Source: Actinoplanes derwentensis (GTDB lineage: Bacteria > Actinomycetota > Actinomycetes > Mycobacteriales > Micromonosporaceae). From it: a stretch of 64,000 bases of DNA. The notes beneath the pieces were generated by a model that ran no database searches, had not been told where the DNA came from, and worked only from the letters and a program-made list of their open reading frames with translations. The position numbers were made by a program, and so were the translations under genes. The DNA is taken from NCBI RefSeq assembly GCF_900104725.1, contig NZ_LT629758.1:1-64000 (forward strand), written 5' to 3'. Positions 8,861 through 17,847 of the stretch are shown here, piece after piece; position 1 is the stretch's first letter; the number at the start of each line of letters is the position of its first letter.

Positions 8861-8879
8861 CGCTCGAAACGGAGCAAGA

Positions 8880-10406
8880 ATGGGCGAGCAGTCCCCGGTC
8901 CTCGAGATGACCGGGATCAGAAAAGTCTTCCCCGGCGTCGTCGCCCTCGACGGCGTCGATTTCCGTCTGTTCCCGGGCGAGGTCCACGCGCTCATGGGCG
9001 AGAACGGCGCCGGCAAGTCCACTCTGATCAAGACGCTGACGGGCGTCTACGAGATCGACGGTGGCGAGATCAAGCTGGGCGGCGTGCCGGTGCGGATCGC
9101 CGGGCCGTTGCAGGCGCAGCAGGCCGGCGTCAGCACGGTGTACCAGGAGGTCAACCTCTGCACCAACCTCTCCGTCGCGGAGAACATCTTCATCGGGCGT
9201 GAGCCGCGTAAATGGGGCAAGATCCAATGGGGCAAGATGCGGCGCCGTGCCACGGAGCTGCTCGCCCGGCTCGACCTCGATCTCGACGTGTCCGCGCCGC
9301 TGGACACCTATTCGCTGGCGATCCAGCAGATGGTCGCCATCGCGCGCGCGATCGACATCGACGCCCGGGTGCTCATCCTCGACGAGCCCACCTCCAGCCT
9401 GGACACCGCCGAGGTGGAGCAGCTCTTCCGGGTGATGCGCCTGATCAAGGAGTCCGGCGTGGCGATCCTCTTCGTCTCGCACTTCCTGGACCAGATCTTC
9501 GAGATCTCCGACCGGCTCACCATCCTGCGCAACGGCCAGCTGATCAGTGAGCACCGGGTCGAGGAGCTGTCCCAGGTGCAGCTGGTCGAGAAGATGATCG
9601 GCAAGGAGCTCGCCGCCCTGGAGGACCTCGAGGACAAGGCGCAGCGCAACCGGGAGCGGGCCGCCGAGGCGAAACCGCTGCTGGAGGCCAAAGGGCTCGG
9701 CCGCACCGGCGCGATCTCCCCGTACGACCTGACCATCCACGAGGGTGAGGTGGTGGGGCTGGCCGGTCTGCTCGGCTCCGGCCGCACCGAGCTGGCCCGG
9801 CTGCTGTTCGGCGCGGACAAGGCCGACAAGGGCGAGCTGTCGGTGGACGGCAAACGGGTCACGCTGCGCGACCCGCAGGTCGCGATGAAACACGGGATCG
9901 CCTTCTCCTCGGAGAACCGGCGCACCGAGGGCATCATCGGCGATCTCAGCGTCCGGGAGAACATCATCCTCGCGTTGCAGGCCACCCGTGGCTGGACGCG
10001 CCCGATCCCGCGCAAGAAGCAGGACGAGATCGTCGAGAAGTACATCAAGGCTCTCCAGATCCGGCCGGCCGACCCGGAGCGCCCGGTCCGCAACCTCAGC
10101 GGCGGCAACCAGCAGAAGGTGCTGCTCGCCCGGTGGCTGATCACCGAGCCGCGGCTCCTGATCATCGACGAGCCGACCCGGGGCATCGACGTCGGCGCCA
10201 AGGCCGAGATCCAGAAGCTGGTGGCCGAACTGTCCGACGGCGGGATGGCGGTGCTGTTCGTCAGCGCCGAGCTGGAGGAGGTCCTCCGGCTCAGCCACAA
10301 GATCGCCGTGCTGCGGGACCGGCGCCTGGTCGAGGAGCTGGAGAACACCGCGGACGTCGACGCCGACCGCATCATGCAGACCATCGCCAGCGGAGCAACC
10401 TCATGA
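8880..10406 (+). CDS. ytfR: Sugar ABC importer, duplicated ATP-binding protein (YtfR/RbsA type)
   Basis: The 508-residue protein has two ATPase domains in tandem. The first has Walker A GENGAGKST (about residue 41) and Walker B LILDEPTSSLD. The second has the usual degenerate P-loop GLLGSGRTEL, an intact signature LSGGNQQKV and Walker B LIIDEPTRGID. This is the standard arrangement of CUT2 sugar importers. A GGAG lies 8 bases before the ATG. Its stop overlaps the next start in ATGA. Confidence 0.93.
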   Translation: MGEQSPVLEMTGIRKVFPGVVALDGVDFRLFPGEVHALMGENGAGKSTLIKTLTGVYEIDGGEIKLGGVPVRIAGPLQAQQAGVSTVYQEVNLCTNLSVAENIFIGREPRKWGKIQWGKMRRRATELLARLDLDLDVSAPLDTYSLAIQQMVAIARAIDIDARVLILDEPTSSLDTAEVEQLFRVMRLIKESGVAILFVSHFLDQIFEISDRLTILRNGQLISEHRVEELSQVQLVEKMIGKELAALEDLEDKAQRNRERAAEAKPLLEAKGLGRTGAISPYDLTIHEGEVVGLAGLLGSGRTELARLLFGADKADKGELSVDGKRVTLRDPQVAMKHGIAFSSENRRTEGIIGDLSVRENIILALQATRGWTRPIPRKKQDEIVEKYIKALQIRPADPERPVRNLSGGNQQKVLLARWLITEPRLLIIDEPTRGIDVGAKAEIQKLVAELSDGGMAVLFVSAELEEVLRLSHKIAVLRDRRLVEELENTADVDADRIMQTIASGATS

Positions 10407-11437
10407 GCATCATCAAGAACCGGCTGTTCTGGCCGTCGCTGATCCTGGCGGTGATGCTGGTCATCAACATGTTCACCTCCAACCAGTTCGTCACGATCCA
10501 GAACGGCCACCTCTTCGGCACCCTGATCGACATCCTGCGTGGCAGCGCGCCGCTCATCCTGGTGGCCCTGGGCATGACGCTGGTGATCGCCACCGGCGGC
10601 ATCGACCTGTCGGTGGGCTCGGTGATGGCCATCTCCGGCGCCGTCGCCTGCCTGCTGATCAGTGACCTCGGCGATCAGAACGCCGTCGGATCGGTGCTGC
10701 TGATCATCGGCGTCGCGATCGCCGCCTCGCTGGTGCTCGGTCTCTGGAACGGCGCGCTGGTGGCGTTCGTCGGCATCCAGCCGATCATCGCGACGCTGAT
10801 CCTGATGGTGGCCGGCCGTGGTGTCGCCCAGTTGATCACCGACGGTCAGATCATCAACGTGCAGTCCAGCCCGTACGCCACCCTCGCGACCGGGTTCTTC
10901 CTGGCCGTGCCGGTCGCCTTCCTGATCGCGGCGGCGGCCGTGGCGCTGACCCTCCTGCTGACCCGGCGCACCGCACTGGGCCTGCTCCTGGAGTCGGTCG
11001 GTGGCAGCCCGACGGCCAGCCGGCTGGCCGGCATCAGCGCACGGCGGATCACGATCATGGTGTACGTGGTGGCGGGCGGGTTCGCCGGTCTCGCGGGCCT
11101 GATCTACAGCGCCAACATCAAGAGCGCCGACAGCATCTCGGCCGGCAACCTGATCGAGCTGGACGCCATCCTGGCCGTGGTCATCGGTGGCACCGCGCTG
11201 ATCGGCGGCCGGTTCTCGATCGCCGGCACGGTCCTCGGCGCGGTCCTCATCCAGACGCTCTCCGTCACGGTGGTCGCCATCGGCATCCCGCCCGAGGCGA
11301 ACCTGCTGTTCAAGGCGGTCGTGGTGGTGGCGCTCTGCCTGTCCCAGTCCCCGGACTTCCGGGCGAAGGTCTTCGGGCGTTTCCAGTCGCGTCCCGCCGT
11401 GGAGAAGCCCGCCGTGGAGAAGGTTGTAACACCATGA
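10403..11437 (+). CDS. ytfT: Sugar ABC importer permease (YtfT type)
   Basis: This is a CUT2-family permease (BPD_transp_2) of 344 residues with about eight to ten membrane helices. It carries the conserved GMTLVIATGGIDLSVGSVMAI stretch near residues 57-77 and a second conserved GGTALIGGRFSIAGTVLGA near the C-terminus. It starts in an ATGA overlap with the ATPase gene and ends in an ATGA overlap with the next permease, so the four genes are coupled. The tail has a short direct repeat, AVEKPAVEK. Confidence 0.92.
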   Translation: MSIIKNRLFWPSLILAVMLVINMFTSNQFVTIQNGHLFGTLIDILRGSAPLILVALGMTLVIATGGIDLSVGSVMAISGAVACLLISDLGDQNAVGSVLLIIGVAIAASLVLGLWNGALVAFVGIQPIIATLILMVAGRGVAQLITDGQIINVQSSPYATLATGFFLAVPVAFLIAAAAVALTLLLTRRTALGLLLESVGGSPTASRLAGISARRITIMVYVVAGGFAGLAGLIYSANIKSADSISAGNLIELDAILAVVIGGTALIGGRFSIAGTVLGAVLIQTLSVTVVAIGIPPEANLLFKAVVVVALCLSQSPDFRAKVFGRFQSRPAVEKPAVEKVVTP

Positions 11438-12450
11438 CCACTGTCGACATGACGCCGGCCACCAAAGGGCCGGAGATCAACAAGCGGCGCCGCGTCTACA
11501 AGCCGAACACCAAGTACATCCCGATCCTCGCCACGCTGTTCCTGCTCGTGGTCATGTACAGCACCAGCGTCGCCAATTACGAGAACTTCGGTGACCCGAG
11601 CGTCATCGTCAACCTGTTCCGTGACAACGCGGTGCTGCTGGTGGTCGCGGTCGGCATGACCTTCGTGATCATCACAGGTGGTATCGACCTGTCGGTCGGC
11701 GCGGTCATCTCGCTGACCACCACCCTGACCGCCACCCTGCTCCAGGGCGGCTGGCCGCCGCTTGTCGTGCTCCCGGCGGTGCTGCTGCTGGGCGCGCTGA
11801 TCGGAGCCGGTCAGGGCGCGGTGATCCACTTCTTCAAGGTGGAGCCGTTCATCGCGACTCTGGCGGGTCTCTTCCTGGCCCGCGGCCTGGCGCTGTTCAT
11901 CAACCAGAAGTCGATCCCGATCCGCGACGACCTCTGGCGGTCCATCTCGGACTACCGGATCGTGCTCGCCGACGGGGTGGTCACCAAGCCGATCGCCATC
12001 GTCGCGCTGGTCACCGTGCTGATCGCCGCCGTGGTGCTGGCGTGGACCCGGTTCGGCCGCAACGTCTACGCGATCGGTGGCAACGCCGACTCGGCGCTGC
12101 TGATGGGCCTTCCGGTGGGCCGTACGAAGATCGCTGTCTACACGGTCAGCGGTTTCTGCGCGGCGCTCGGCGGTGTGCTGTTCAGCATCAACTCCACCTC
12201 CGGCTGGGCGCTGCAGGGCAACGGCATGGAACTGGACGCGATCGCCGCCTGTGTCATCGGCGGTGTGCTGCTCACCGGTGGTTCCGGTTACGTGTGGGGA
12301 ACGGTGCTCGGTGTCCTGGTGGCCGGCCTGATCCGGACGATCCTCAACTTCCAGGGCGATCTGAACTCGGCCTGGTCGCGGATCATCATCGGCGTTCTGC
12401 TCTTCGGCTTCATCGTGATGCAGCGACTGGTCACGAGAAAAGCGAAATGA
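11434..12450 (+). CDS. yjfF: Sugar ABC importer permease (YjfF type)
   Basis: This 338-residue CUT2 permease is the second membrane subunit of the importer. It has GMTFVIITGGIDLSVGAVISL near residue 74 and, further on, GGVLLTGGSGYVWGTVLGVL. About 40 charged residues precede the first helix. It overlaps the preceding gene by 4 bp and is followed by araA after 37 bp, giving one five-gene transcription unit. Confidence 0.92.
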   Translation: MTTVDMTPATKGPEINKRRRVYKPNTKYIPILATLFLLVVMYSTSVANYENFGDPSVIVNLFRDNAVLLVVAVGMTFVIITGGIDLSVGAVISLTTTLTATLLQGGWPPLVVLPAVLLLGALIGAGQGAVIHFFKVEPFIATLAGLFLARGLALFINQKSIPIRDDLWRSISDYRIVLADGVVTKPIAIVALVTVLIAAVVLAWTRFGRNVYAIGGNADSALLMGLPVGRTKIAVYTVSGFCAALGGVLFSINSTSGWALQGNGMELDAIAACVIGGVLLTGGSGYVWGTVLGVLVAGLIRTILNFQGDLNSAWSRIIIGVLLFGFIVMQRLVTRKAK

Positions 12451-12487
12451 CCCGGATGAAACGTAAAAAGTGCGAGAAAGGCGATAC

Positions 12488-13972
12488 ATGAGTAACGGGG
12501 AAATCTGGTTCCTCACCGGCAGTCAGGGGCTCTACGGGCCGGAGACTCTGGAGCAGGTCGCCTCCCAGTCCCGCGAGATCGCCGCCCAGCTCGACGCGCG
12601 GCTCGACGCGGACGTGGTCTGGCAGCCGGTGCTGACCAGCGCGGAGCAGATCCTGGACATCTGCCGGCGGGCCTCGTCGACACCCGGCGTGCTCGGCGTG
12701 ATCACCTGGATGCACACGTTCTCCCCGGCGAAGATGTGGATCGCCGGACTGGACGCGCTGCGTGCCCCGCTGCTGCACCTGCACACCCAGCACAACGTCG
12801 AGCTGCCGTGGGCCGAGATCGACATGGACTTCATGAACCTCAACCAGGCCGCCCACGGCGACCGGGAGTTCGGGTTCATCGAGACCCGGCTCGGGGTGCC
12901 GCGCAAGACGGTGGCCGGGCACGTCAGCAACCCGGCCGTGGTCGCGCGGATCGCCACCTGGGTCAAGGCGGCCCGTGGCTACTCGGCGATGCGCAGTCTC
13001 AAACTGGCGCGCTTCGGCGACAACATGCGGGACGTGGCGGTCACCGAGGGTGACAAAGTCGAGGCCCAGTTGCGGTTCGGGGTCTCGGTCAACACGTACG
13101 GCGTCAATGATCTCGTCGCAGTGGTGGACCAGATCGGCGATGCGGAGATCGACAAGCTGGTCGAGGAGTACCGGGACACCTACGACGTCGTCCCGGAGCT
13201 GCTGGGGGACCGGCTCGACTCGCTGCGCTACGGCGCCCGCGTCGAACTGGGTCTGCGGCAGTTCCTCACCGAGGGTGGTTTCAAGGCGTTCACCTCGAAC
13301 TTCGAGGACCTCGGCGGTCTGCGTCAGCTCCCCGGCCTCGCGGTCCAGCGCCTGATGGCCGACGGCTACGGCTTCGGCGGCGAGGGCGACTGGAAGACGT
13401 CGGTGCTGGTCCACACGCTGAAGGCGATGGCCCCCGGCGGCGGCACCAGCTTCATGGAGGACTACACCTACGACCTGACACCGGGTAACGAGGTGATCCT
13501 CGGCGCCCACATGCTCGAAGTGTGCCCGTCGATCGCCGCCGGCAAGCCGAAACTGGAGATCCACCCCCTCGGCATCGGCGGCCGTGAGGACCCGGTCCGC
13601 CTGGTCTTCGACGCCGCGCCCGGCCCCGCCGTGGTCCTGGGCCTGGCCGACCTGGGTGAGCGCTTCCGCCTGGTGGCCAACGAGATCGAGGTCGTCCCGC
13701 CGACCGCCCCGCTGCCGAGACTCCCGGTCGCCCGCGCGGTCTGGAAACCGGCCCCGTCCCTCAGCACGTCCGCCGAGTGCTGGCTCACCGCCGGCGGCCC
13801 GCACCACACCGTCATGTCCTCAGCCGTCGGCACCGAGGAACTCGCCGACCTGGCCGAGATGGTCGGCACCGAACTCCTGGTCATCGACGACGCGACGACG
13901 ACGCGCTCGTTCGCCAAGGAGGTCCGCTGGAACCAGGCCTACCACCGCCTGTCCCGGGGCTTCGGCCGCTAG
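12488..13972 (+). CDS. araA: L-arabinose isomerase
   Basis: AraA converts L-arabinose to L-ribulose in the cytoplasm, with Mn2+. The 494-residue length is typical. Visible landmarks are the N-terminal [13 protein letters not shown], the metal-site regions MEDYTYDL and [10 protein letters not shown], and the C-terminal [10 protein letters not shown] segment. The ATG at 12488 follows GAGAAAGG at a good distance. It closes the importer operon and is followed by a strong terminator. No ribulokinase gene (araB) lies in this window although araD does, so that step must be encoded elsewhere. Confidence 0.96.
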   Translation: MSNGEIWFLTGSQGLYGPETLEQVASQSREIAAQLDARLDADVVWQPVLTSAEQILDICRRASSTPGVLGVITWMHTFSPAKMWIAGLDALRAPLLHLHTQHNVELPWAEIDMDFMNLNQAAHGDREFGFIETRLGVPRKTVAGHVSNPAVVARIATWVKAARGYSAMRSLKLARFGDNMRDVAVTEGDKVEAQLRFGVSVNTYGVNDLVAVVDQIGDAEIDKLVEEYRDTYDVVPELLGDRLDSLRYGARVELGLRQFLTEGGFKAFTSNFEDLGGLRQLPGLAVQRLMADGYGFGGEGDWKTSVLVHTLKAMAPGGGTSFMEDYTYDLTPGNEVILGAHMLEVCPSIAAGKPKLEIHPLGIGGREDPVRLVFDAAPGPAVVLGLADLGERFRLVANEIEVVPPTAPLPRLPVARAVWKPAPSLSTSAECWLTAGGPHHTVMSSAVGTEELADLAEMVGTELLVIDDATTTRSFAKEVRWNQAYHRLSRGFGR

Positions 13973-13981
13973 AGGTGCGGC

Positions 13982-14011
13982 GGCCCCGCCCGGTTCACGC
14001 CGGGCGGGGCC
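13982..14011 (+). terminator. Terminator of the importer/araA operon
   Basis: A perfect 12-bp stem (GGCCCCGCCCGG, 13982-13993, with 14000-14011) and a 6-nt loop lie 10 bp after the araA stop. Confidence 0.85.
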
Positions 14012-14149
14012 AGTTCCAAGGATCGAAAACCCTTCTTCGGTACGGTCGTGCAGAGCTCTGCCCGCCCCCGCCAGGCAGGCATCGCCTTACGGCCGACCCG
14101 CGACCGCCGGGCCGAATGCGACCCGCACGGCAGGCGTCCCGCCCCCAAG

Positions 14150-14191
14150 CGTGGTGACCTGGGGTTCGGATCGAACCGCAACTAGCCACGC
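14150..14191. repeat. Dispersed palindromic repeat, imperfect copy
   Basis: This copy begins GTGGTGACCTGGGGTTCG and continues into an imperfect complementary arm ending TAGCCACG. It belongs to the same family as the copies at 14211, 19499, 19551 and 45155. The rest of the 14012-14149 gap shows no gene. Confidence 0.7.
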
Positions 14192-14210
14192 AGTTCGTCG
14201 ACCGCCTGTG

Positions 14211-14251
14211 CGTGGTGAGGTGGGGTTCGATTCGAACCCCACCTCACCACG
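14211..14251. repeat. Dispersed palindromic repeat, perfect copy
   Basis: Perfect 20-bp arms (left arm CGTGGTGAGGTGGGGTTCGA) are separated by one T. It lies between the convergent araA and MMPL genes, 14 bp from the MMPL stop, and could act as a terminator there. It is the most symmetrical member of the family. Confidence 0.9.
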
Positions 14252-14264
14252 CTCGAAGGGTGGG

Positions 14265-16454
14265 TCAGGCGGAGGCCGGGACCGGCTCCTCCTTGCCGGT
14301 GGCGGGCTCGATCACCGGGGGCTTGCGTTCCAGGGCGGCGCCCTCCACGTCCAGCTCCGGGAGCCAGCGCAGCCAGGACGGCAGCCACCAGGCGGCGCGG
14401 CCGAGCAGGGCCAGAGCCGCCGGGACGGCGATCATGCGGACGATGAAGGCGTCGAAGGCGATGCCGACCGCGAGGGCGAACGCGATCGGTTTGATGGTGT
14501 CGTTGCCTTCGGGGACGAACGCCGCGAACACCGCGAACATGATGGTCGCCGCGGCGAGGACGACCGGGGCCGCCTGCCGGAAACCGGTGACGATCGCGTC
14601 CTTCGGCGCCGCGCCGTGGGCGTGTGCCTCGTGCATCCGGGACACCAGGAAGACCTGATAGTCCATGGCCAGGCCGAACAGGATGCCGACGATGATGATC
14701 GGCGCGAGGCTCAGGATCGGGCCGGTGGAACCGGCGTTGACCGCGTCGGCGGCCCAGCCCCACTGGAAGACCGCGACGGTGGCACCGAACGCGGCGCCGA
14801 TGGTCAGCAGGAAGCCGAGCACCCCGACGACCGGCACCATCAGGGACCGGAACACCAGCACCAGCAGCACGAACGCCAGTCCGACGACGAGCGCCAGGTA
14901 GACCGGCAGGGCGTCGTTGAGTTTCTGCGACACGTCGATGCTGATCGCGGTGCTGCCGGTGACGTACACCTGGGCGCCGTCGGCGTCGTCGACCTGGTCC
15001 CGGATGGCGTGCACCAGGTCGACGGTCTTCTGGTCCTCGGGACCGGACGACGGGATGATCGTGATGAGGGCGGCGGAACCGGCCTGGTTCGGGGTGGCGG
15101 GCAGGGCCAGCGCCACGTCGGGCAGTGCGGCGACCTGTTTCTGCACCTCGGTCGCGTGGGCGGCCGAGTTCGGGCCGTCGACGAGGATCAGCAGCGGGCT
15201 GCTGACACCGGGACCGAACCGGGCGTCCATGATCTCCTGGGCGTACGCCTGGGTGCTGCCCTCGGCGGCCCGCTGGGCGAGCGTGGTCTTCATCGAGAAG
15301 AACGGGATCGCGATGACGCCGAGCAGGGCGACCGCGACGATCAGGCTGAGCCAGCGCTGCTCGGTGACGAGCCTCGCCCAGCCCTTGACGAACCCGCGCC
15401 CCTCGGGGGTGGCCTCGGTCAGCGGCACGTCGCGCAGCTTGCGCGGCAGGGCCCGCTTGCCGATCCAGCCGAGGATCGCGGGGACCAGGGTGATCGCGAC
15501 CAGGACGGCGATCACGATGGTGCCCGCGGCGGCCACGCCCATCTCGCTGAGGAACGGGATGCCGACGATCGAGAGCCCGGCCAGGGCGATCACCACGGTC
15601 AGGCCGGCGGTGACCACTGCCGCACCGGCGGTGCCGACGGCCATGGCGGCGGACGCCTCCACCGTCAGGCCGCGGCGCAGTTCGTGCCGGAACCGGGTGA
15701 CGATGAACAGCGCGTAGTCGATGCCGACCGCCAGGCCCAGCATCACCGCCAGGATCGGGGTGGTCGACTGCAGGTCCATGAACCCGGTCAAGGTGACGAT
15801 GCCAGCCGCGCCGATGCCGACACCGGCGATCGCGGTCAGCAGGTTCATCCCGGCCGCGACCAGCGAGCCGTAGGTGAGGGCGAGCACGATCAGCGCGACC
15901 ACCACACCGAGGAGTTCGGAGATGCCACCGATGTCGGCCGGGTTGCTCAGGGCCTCACCACGGGCCTCGACGGTCAGCCCACCGGCGCGGGCCTGGTCGA
16001 CGGCGGCGGTGATCGCCTCGCGTTCGGCGTCGGTGACCTCGGAGGGCTGCACCGGGTAGGTGACCGAGCTGTACGCCGCCACCTGGTCCTGCGACACCGT
16101 GGGCGCCTGCGGGTCCAGCGGGTTCGACGCGTTGACCACGCCGGGCAGCTTGCCCAGGGCGGCGACGGTCTCGGCGACCTCAGCCGCGTTCGCCGGGTCG
16201 GTGATCTTCTGGCCGTCGGGGGCCTGGAACACCACCTGGACGGTGGCGCCGGCCGTAGCCTCGCCGAATCTCTCCTCCATCAGGGAGAGCGCGGTGGTCG
16301 ACTCCTGGCCGGGGATGCTGAACGTGTTGGCGGTGGTCCCGGCGAGGGTGCCGGCACCGACACCGACGGCGACCAGGGCCACCAGCCAGGCGATCGTGAC
16401 GAGCAGACGATGTCGGACCGAAGCCAGTCCGAGGCGGTGCAGCAGTGTTGCCAT
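14265..16454 (-). CDS. MMPL/RND-family membrane transporter
   Basis: The 729-residue protein shows the duplicated MMPL topology: one N-terminal helix, a large outer loop with FSIPGQESTTAL, a block of about five helices including LGLAVGIDYALFIVTRFRHEL, then a second loop and helix block with LFGLAMDYQVFLVSRMHE. The two Asp-Tyr pairs in these helices are the proton-relay signature of the family. It probably exports a lipid or drug. It lies 35 bp downstream of a TetR gene in the same direction and is probably its target. Confidence 0.93.
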   Translation of the reverse strand: MATLLHRLGLASVRHRLLVTIAWLVALVAVGVGAGTLAGTTANTFSIPGQESTTALSLMEERFGEATAGATVQVVFQAPDGQKITDPANAAEVAETVAALGKLPGVVNASNPLDPQAPTVSQDQVAAYSSVTYPVQPSEVTDAEREAITAAVDQARAGGLTVEARGEALSNPADIGGISELLGVVVALIVLALTYGSLVAAGMNLLTAIAGVGIGAAGIVTLTGFMDLQSTTPILAVMLGLAVGIDYALFIVTRFRHELRRGLTVEASAAMAVGTAGAAVVTAGLTVVIALAGLSIVGIPFLSEMGVAAAGTIVIAVLVAITLVPAILGWIGKRALPRKLRDVPLTEATPEGRGFVKGWARLVTEQRWLSLIVAVALLGVIAIPFFSMKTTLAQRAAEGSTQAYAQEIMDARFGPGVSSPLLILVDGPNSAAHATEVQKQVAALPDVALALPATPNQAGSAALITIIPSSGPEDQKTVDLVHAIRDQVDDADGAQVYVTGSTAISIDVSQKLNDALPVYLALVVGLAFVLLVLVFRSLMVPVVGVLGFLLTIGAAFGATVAVFQWGWAADAVNAGSTGPILSLAPIIIVGILFGLAMDYQVFLVSRMHEAHAHGAAPKDAIVTGFRQAAPVVLAAATIMFAVFAAFVPEGNDTIKPIAFALAVGIAFDAFIVRMIAVPAALALLGRAAWWLPSWLRWLPELDVEGAALERKPPVIEPATGKEEPVPASA

Positions 16455-16489
16455 CAGGGGTTCCCTTGGTTCTTTGAAGAGGGTGGTCT

Positions 16490-17038
16490 TCAGTGCCCGA
16501 GCGCGTCGTAGCCGATCTCGGCGAGAGCGGCGGTCGTGCCGGGTGTGACGTGGTCCCGGAGGGCCACGCTGGCCACGGCGACCGCGCCGAGCGCCGCGGT
16601 GACCCGCAGTGCCCGGTCGAGGTCGGCGTGCATGTCGTCCCCGAAGGCCGCGGCGATGCTCTCGCCGATCGACTCGAGGGCGCAGCCCATGTCGCTCTCC
16701 GGCTCACTGAGCAGCGACGACAACAGCAGAGAGACGATGCCGGGACTGCCCACGGCCAGTTCGGCGATGTGGGCGATCGCGATCCGGTCCCGCTCCGGTC
16801 CGGCCGGCAGATCCGCGACGCCGGAGCCGGCGTCGCGGATCTGCTGCACGCACCGGCTGATGACGGCGGCCTGCAGCGCCTCCTTCGTGGGGAAGCGGTG
16901 CAGCAGGCCGGTCTTGGAATAGCCGACCGAGTCGGCGATCCGCTGGACCGAGGTCTCCTTGAAGCCGTGCCGGGCGAAGAGCAGGGCGGCGGCTTCCAGG
17001 ATCTCGTCGTCGATCTGCTGTTTGGTGGGACGGGGCAT
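16490..17038 (-). CDS. TetR-family repressor of the MMPL exporter
   Basis: The 182-residue protein begins MPRPTKQQIDDEILEAAA and has a typical TetR helix-turn-helix at about residues 30-52 (TSVQRIADSVGYSKTGLLHRF). The rest is helical and divergent, as expected for a ligand domain. A candidate operator lies 24 bp upstream. The MMPL gene follows on the same strand, so the repressor probably controls both. Confidence 0.9.
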   Translation of the reverse strand: MPRPTKQQIDDEILEAAALLFARHGFKETSVQRIADSVGYSKTGLLHRFPTKEALQAAVISRCVQQIRDAGSGVADLPAGPERDRIAIAHIAELAVGSPGIVSLLLSSLLSEPESDMGCALESIGESIAAAFGDDMHADLDRALRVTAALGAVAVASVALRDHVTPGTTAALAEIGYDALGH

Positions 17039-17061
17039 GAGGACCACCGTAGACCGGAATG

Positions 17062-17078
17062 GACCAACCTGGTCGGTC
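17062..17078. promoter_or_regulatory. Candidate TetR operator
   Basis: GACCAACCTGGTCGGTC is an inverted repeat with 8-bp arms (7 of 8 paired) around one base, the type often bound by actinobacterial TetR proteins. It overlaps the stop of the upstream gene and precedes the TetR start by 24 bp. Confidence 0.65.
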
Positions 17079-17847
17079 AGGGACCGTGGCGGTCCCCACA
17101 CCGCGAAACGTTAAGATCCGATTCCCCCGAGTGATCGAGATAAACCCGCAAAAGGTACGGATCGGGCCCGTCCGCGGCCCACCCGAAGACCAGCGGGTCG
17201 TCCTCGCACTCGACCAGATAGACCGGCAGCCACACCTGCCGGGTCCGCGGCGACTCCACCCTCACCGGCACCGACGGCCCGGTGAAGTCCGCCAGATCAG
17301 CGCGCGCCAGCAACCGGGCCACCGCGTCCCCGGGCAGTGCCGACGGCTCGCCGACCGGCGCGAACACCGTGCCGTCCGGCAGCGTCAGCACCGGCCGCTC
17401 CAGCCACACCGCGTGCGTGGCGTGCACGAACGGCACCGGCTCGGCCCGGCTCCCGTCGAACCGCAGCGTCATCGGCCGGCCCGGCGACAGCAGATAGCGG
17501 CGCCCGTCCGCGACCGACCGCTGCCCCAGCCCGGTCAGCTCCAGCCGCCCGTCCGGCCGGTGCAGGTGCCCGATCCCCTCCAGGAACCGCGCGGTCCGCT
17601 CCACCAGCACCGGCTCCACCCCGAAGAACCCGGCCAGCTCCTCGATCCCGGACAGTCCCGCCTCGGCCAGGGCCCGGGTCAGATAACGATCGAAGACGTC
17701 GTACGCGTGCGGCTCCCGCACCGTGGCCGCCACCTCGACCGCCCACATCGGCAGCAGCAGCGGCACGAACCGCACCGGCCGGACTCCGGGCAGCGCCCCC
17801 ACCCGCCGGATCACCTCCCGCACCGGAAGATGCGCCGCCCCGGTCAC
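17077..17847 (-). CDS. Unknown protein coupled to a degenerate helicase
   Basis: The 256-residue protein starts at a GTG within the stop of the upstream helicase-like gene (GTGA overlap), so translation is almost certainly coupled. I do not recognise its family. A helical N-terminal half contains FDRYLTRALAEAGLSGIEELAGFFG and LVERTARFLEGIGHL, which looks like a winged-helix fold with the wing at RPDGRLELTGLG. The C-terminal half is beta-rich and contains WLPVYLVECEDDPLVFGWAADG. There are no membrane helices. A DNA- or RNA-binding partner role is a guess from the fold and context. Confidence 0.75.
   Translation of the reverse strand: MTGAAHLPVREVIRRVGALPGVRPVRFVPLLLPMWAVEVAATVREPHAYDVFDRYLTRALAEAGLSGIEELAGFFGVEPVLVERTARFLEGIGHLHRPDGRLELTGLGQRSVADGRRYLLSPGRPMTLRFDGSRAEPVPFVHATHAVWLERPVLTLPDGTVFAPVGEPSALPGDAVARLLARADLADFTGPSVPVRVESPRTRQVWLPVYLVECEDDPLVFGWAADGPDPYLLRVYLDHSGESDLNVSRCGDRHGP

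Noticed and set aside
6514..8877. A single 787-codon open frame on the minus strand
   Set aside because: Only the part below 7602 is the LacI gene. The upper part is antisense to the YtfQ gene and its leader, has no protein character, and is a product of high GC content.
14211..14251. tRNA T-arm-like sequence GGTTCGATTCGAACC in the palindrome
   Set aside because: No acceptor or anticodon arm can be built; the resemblance follows from the palindrome core.
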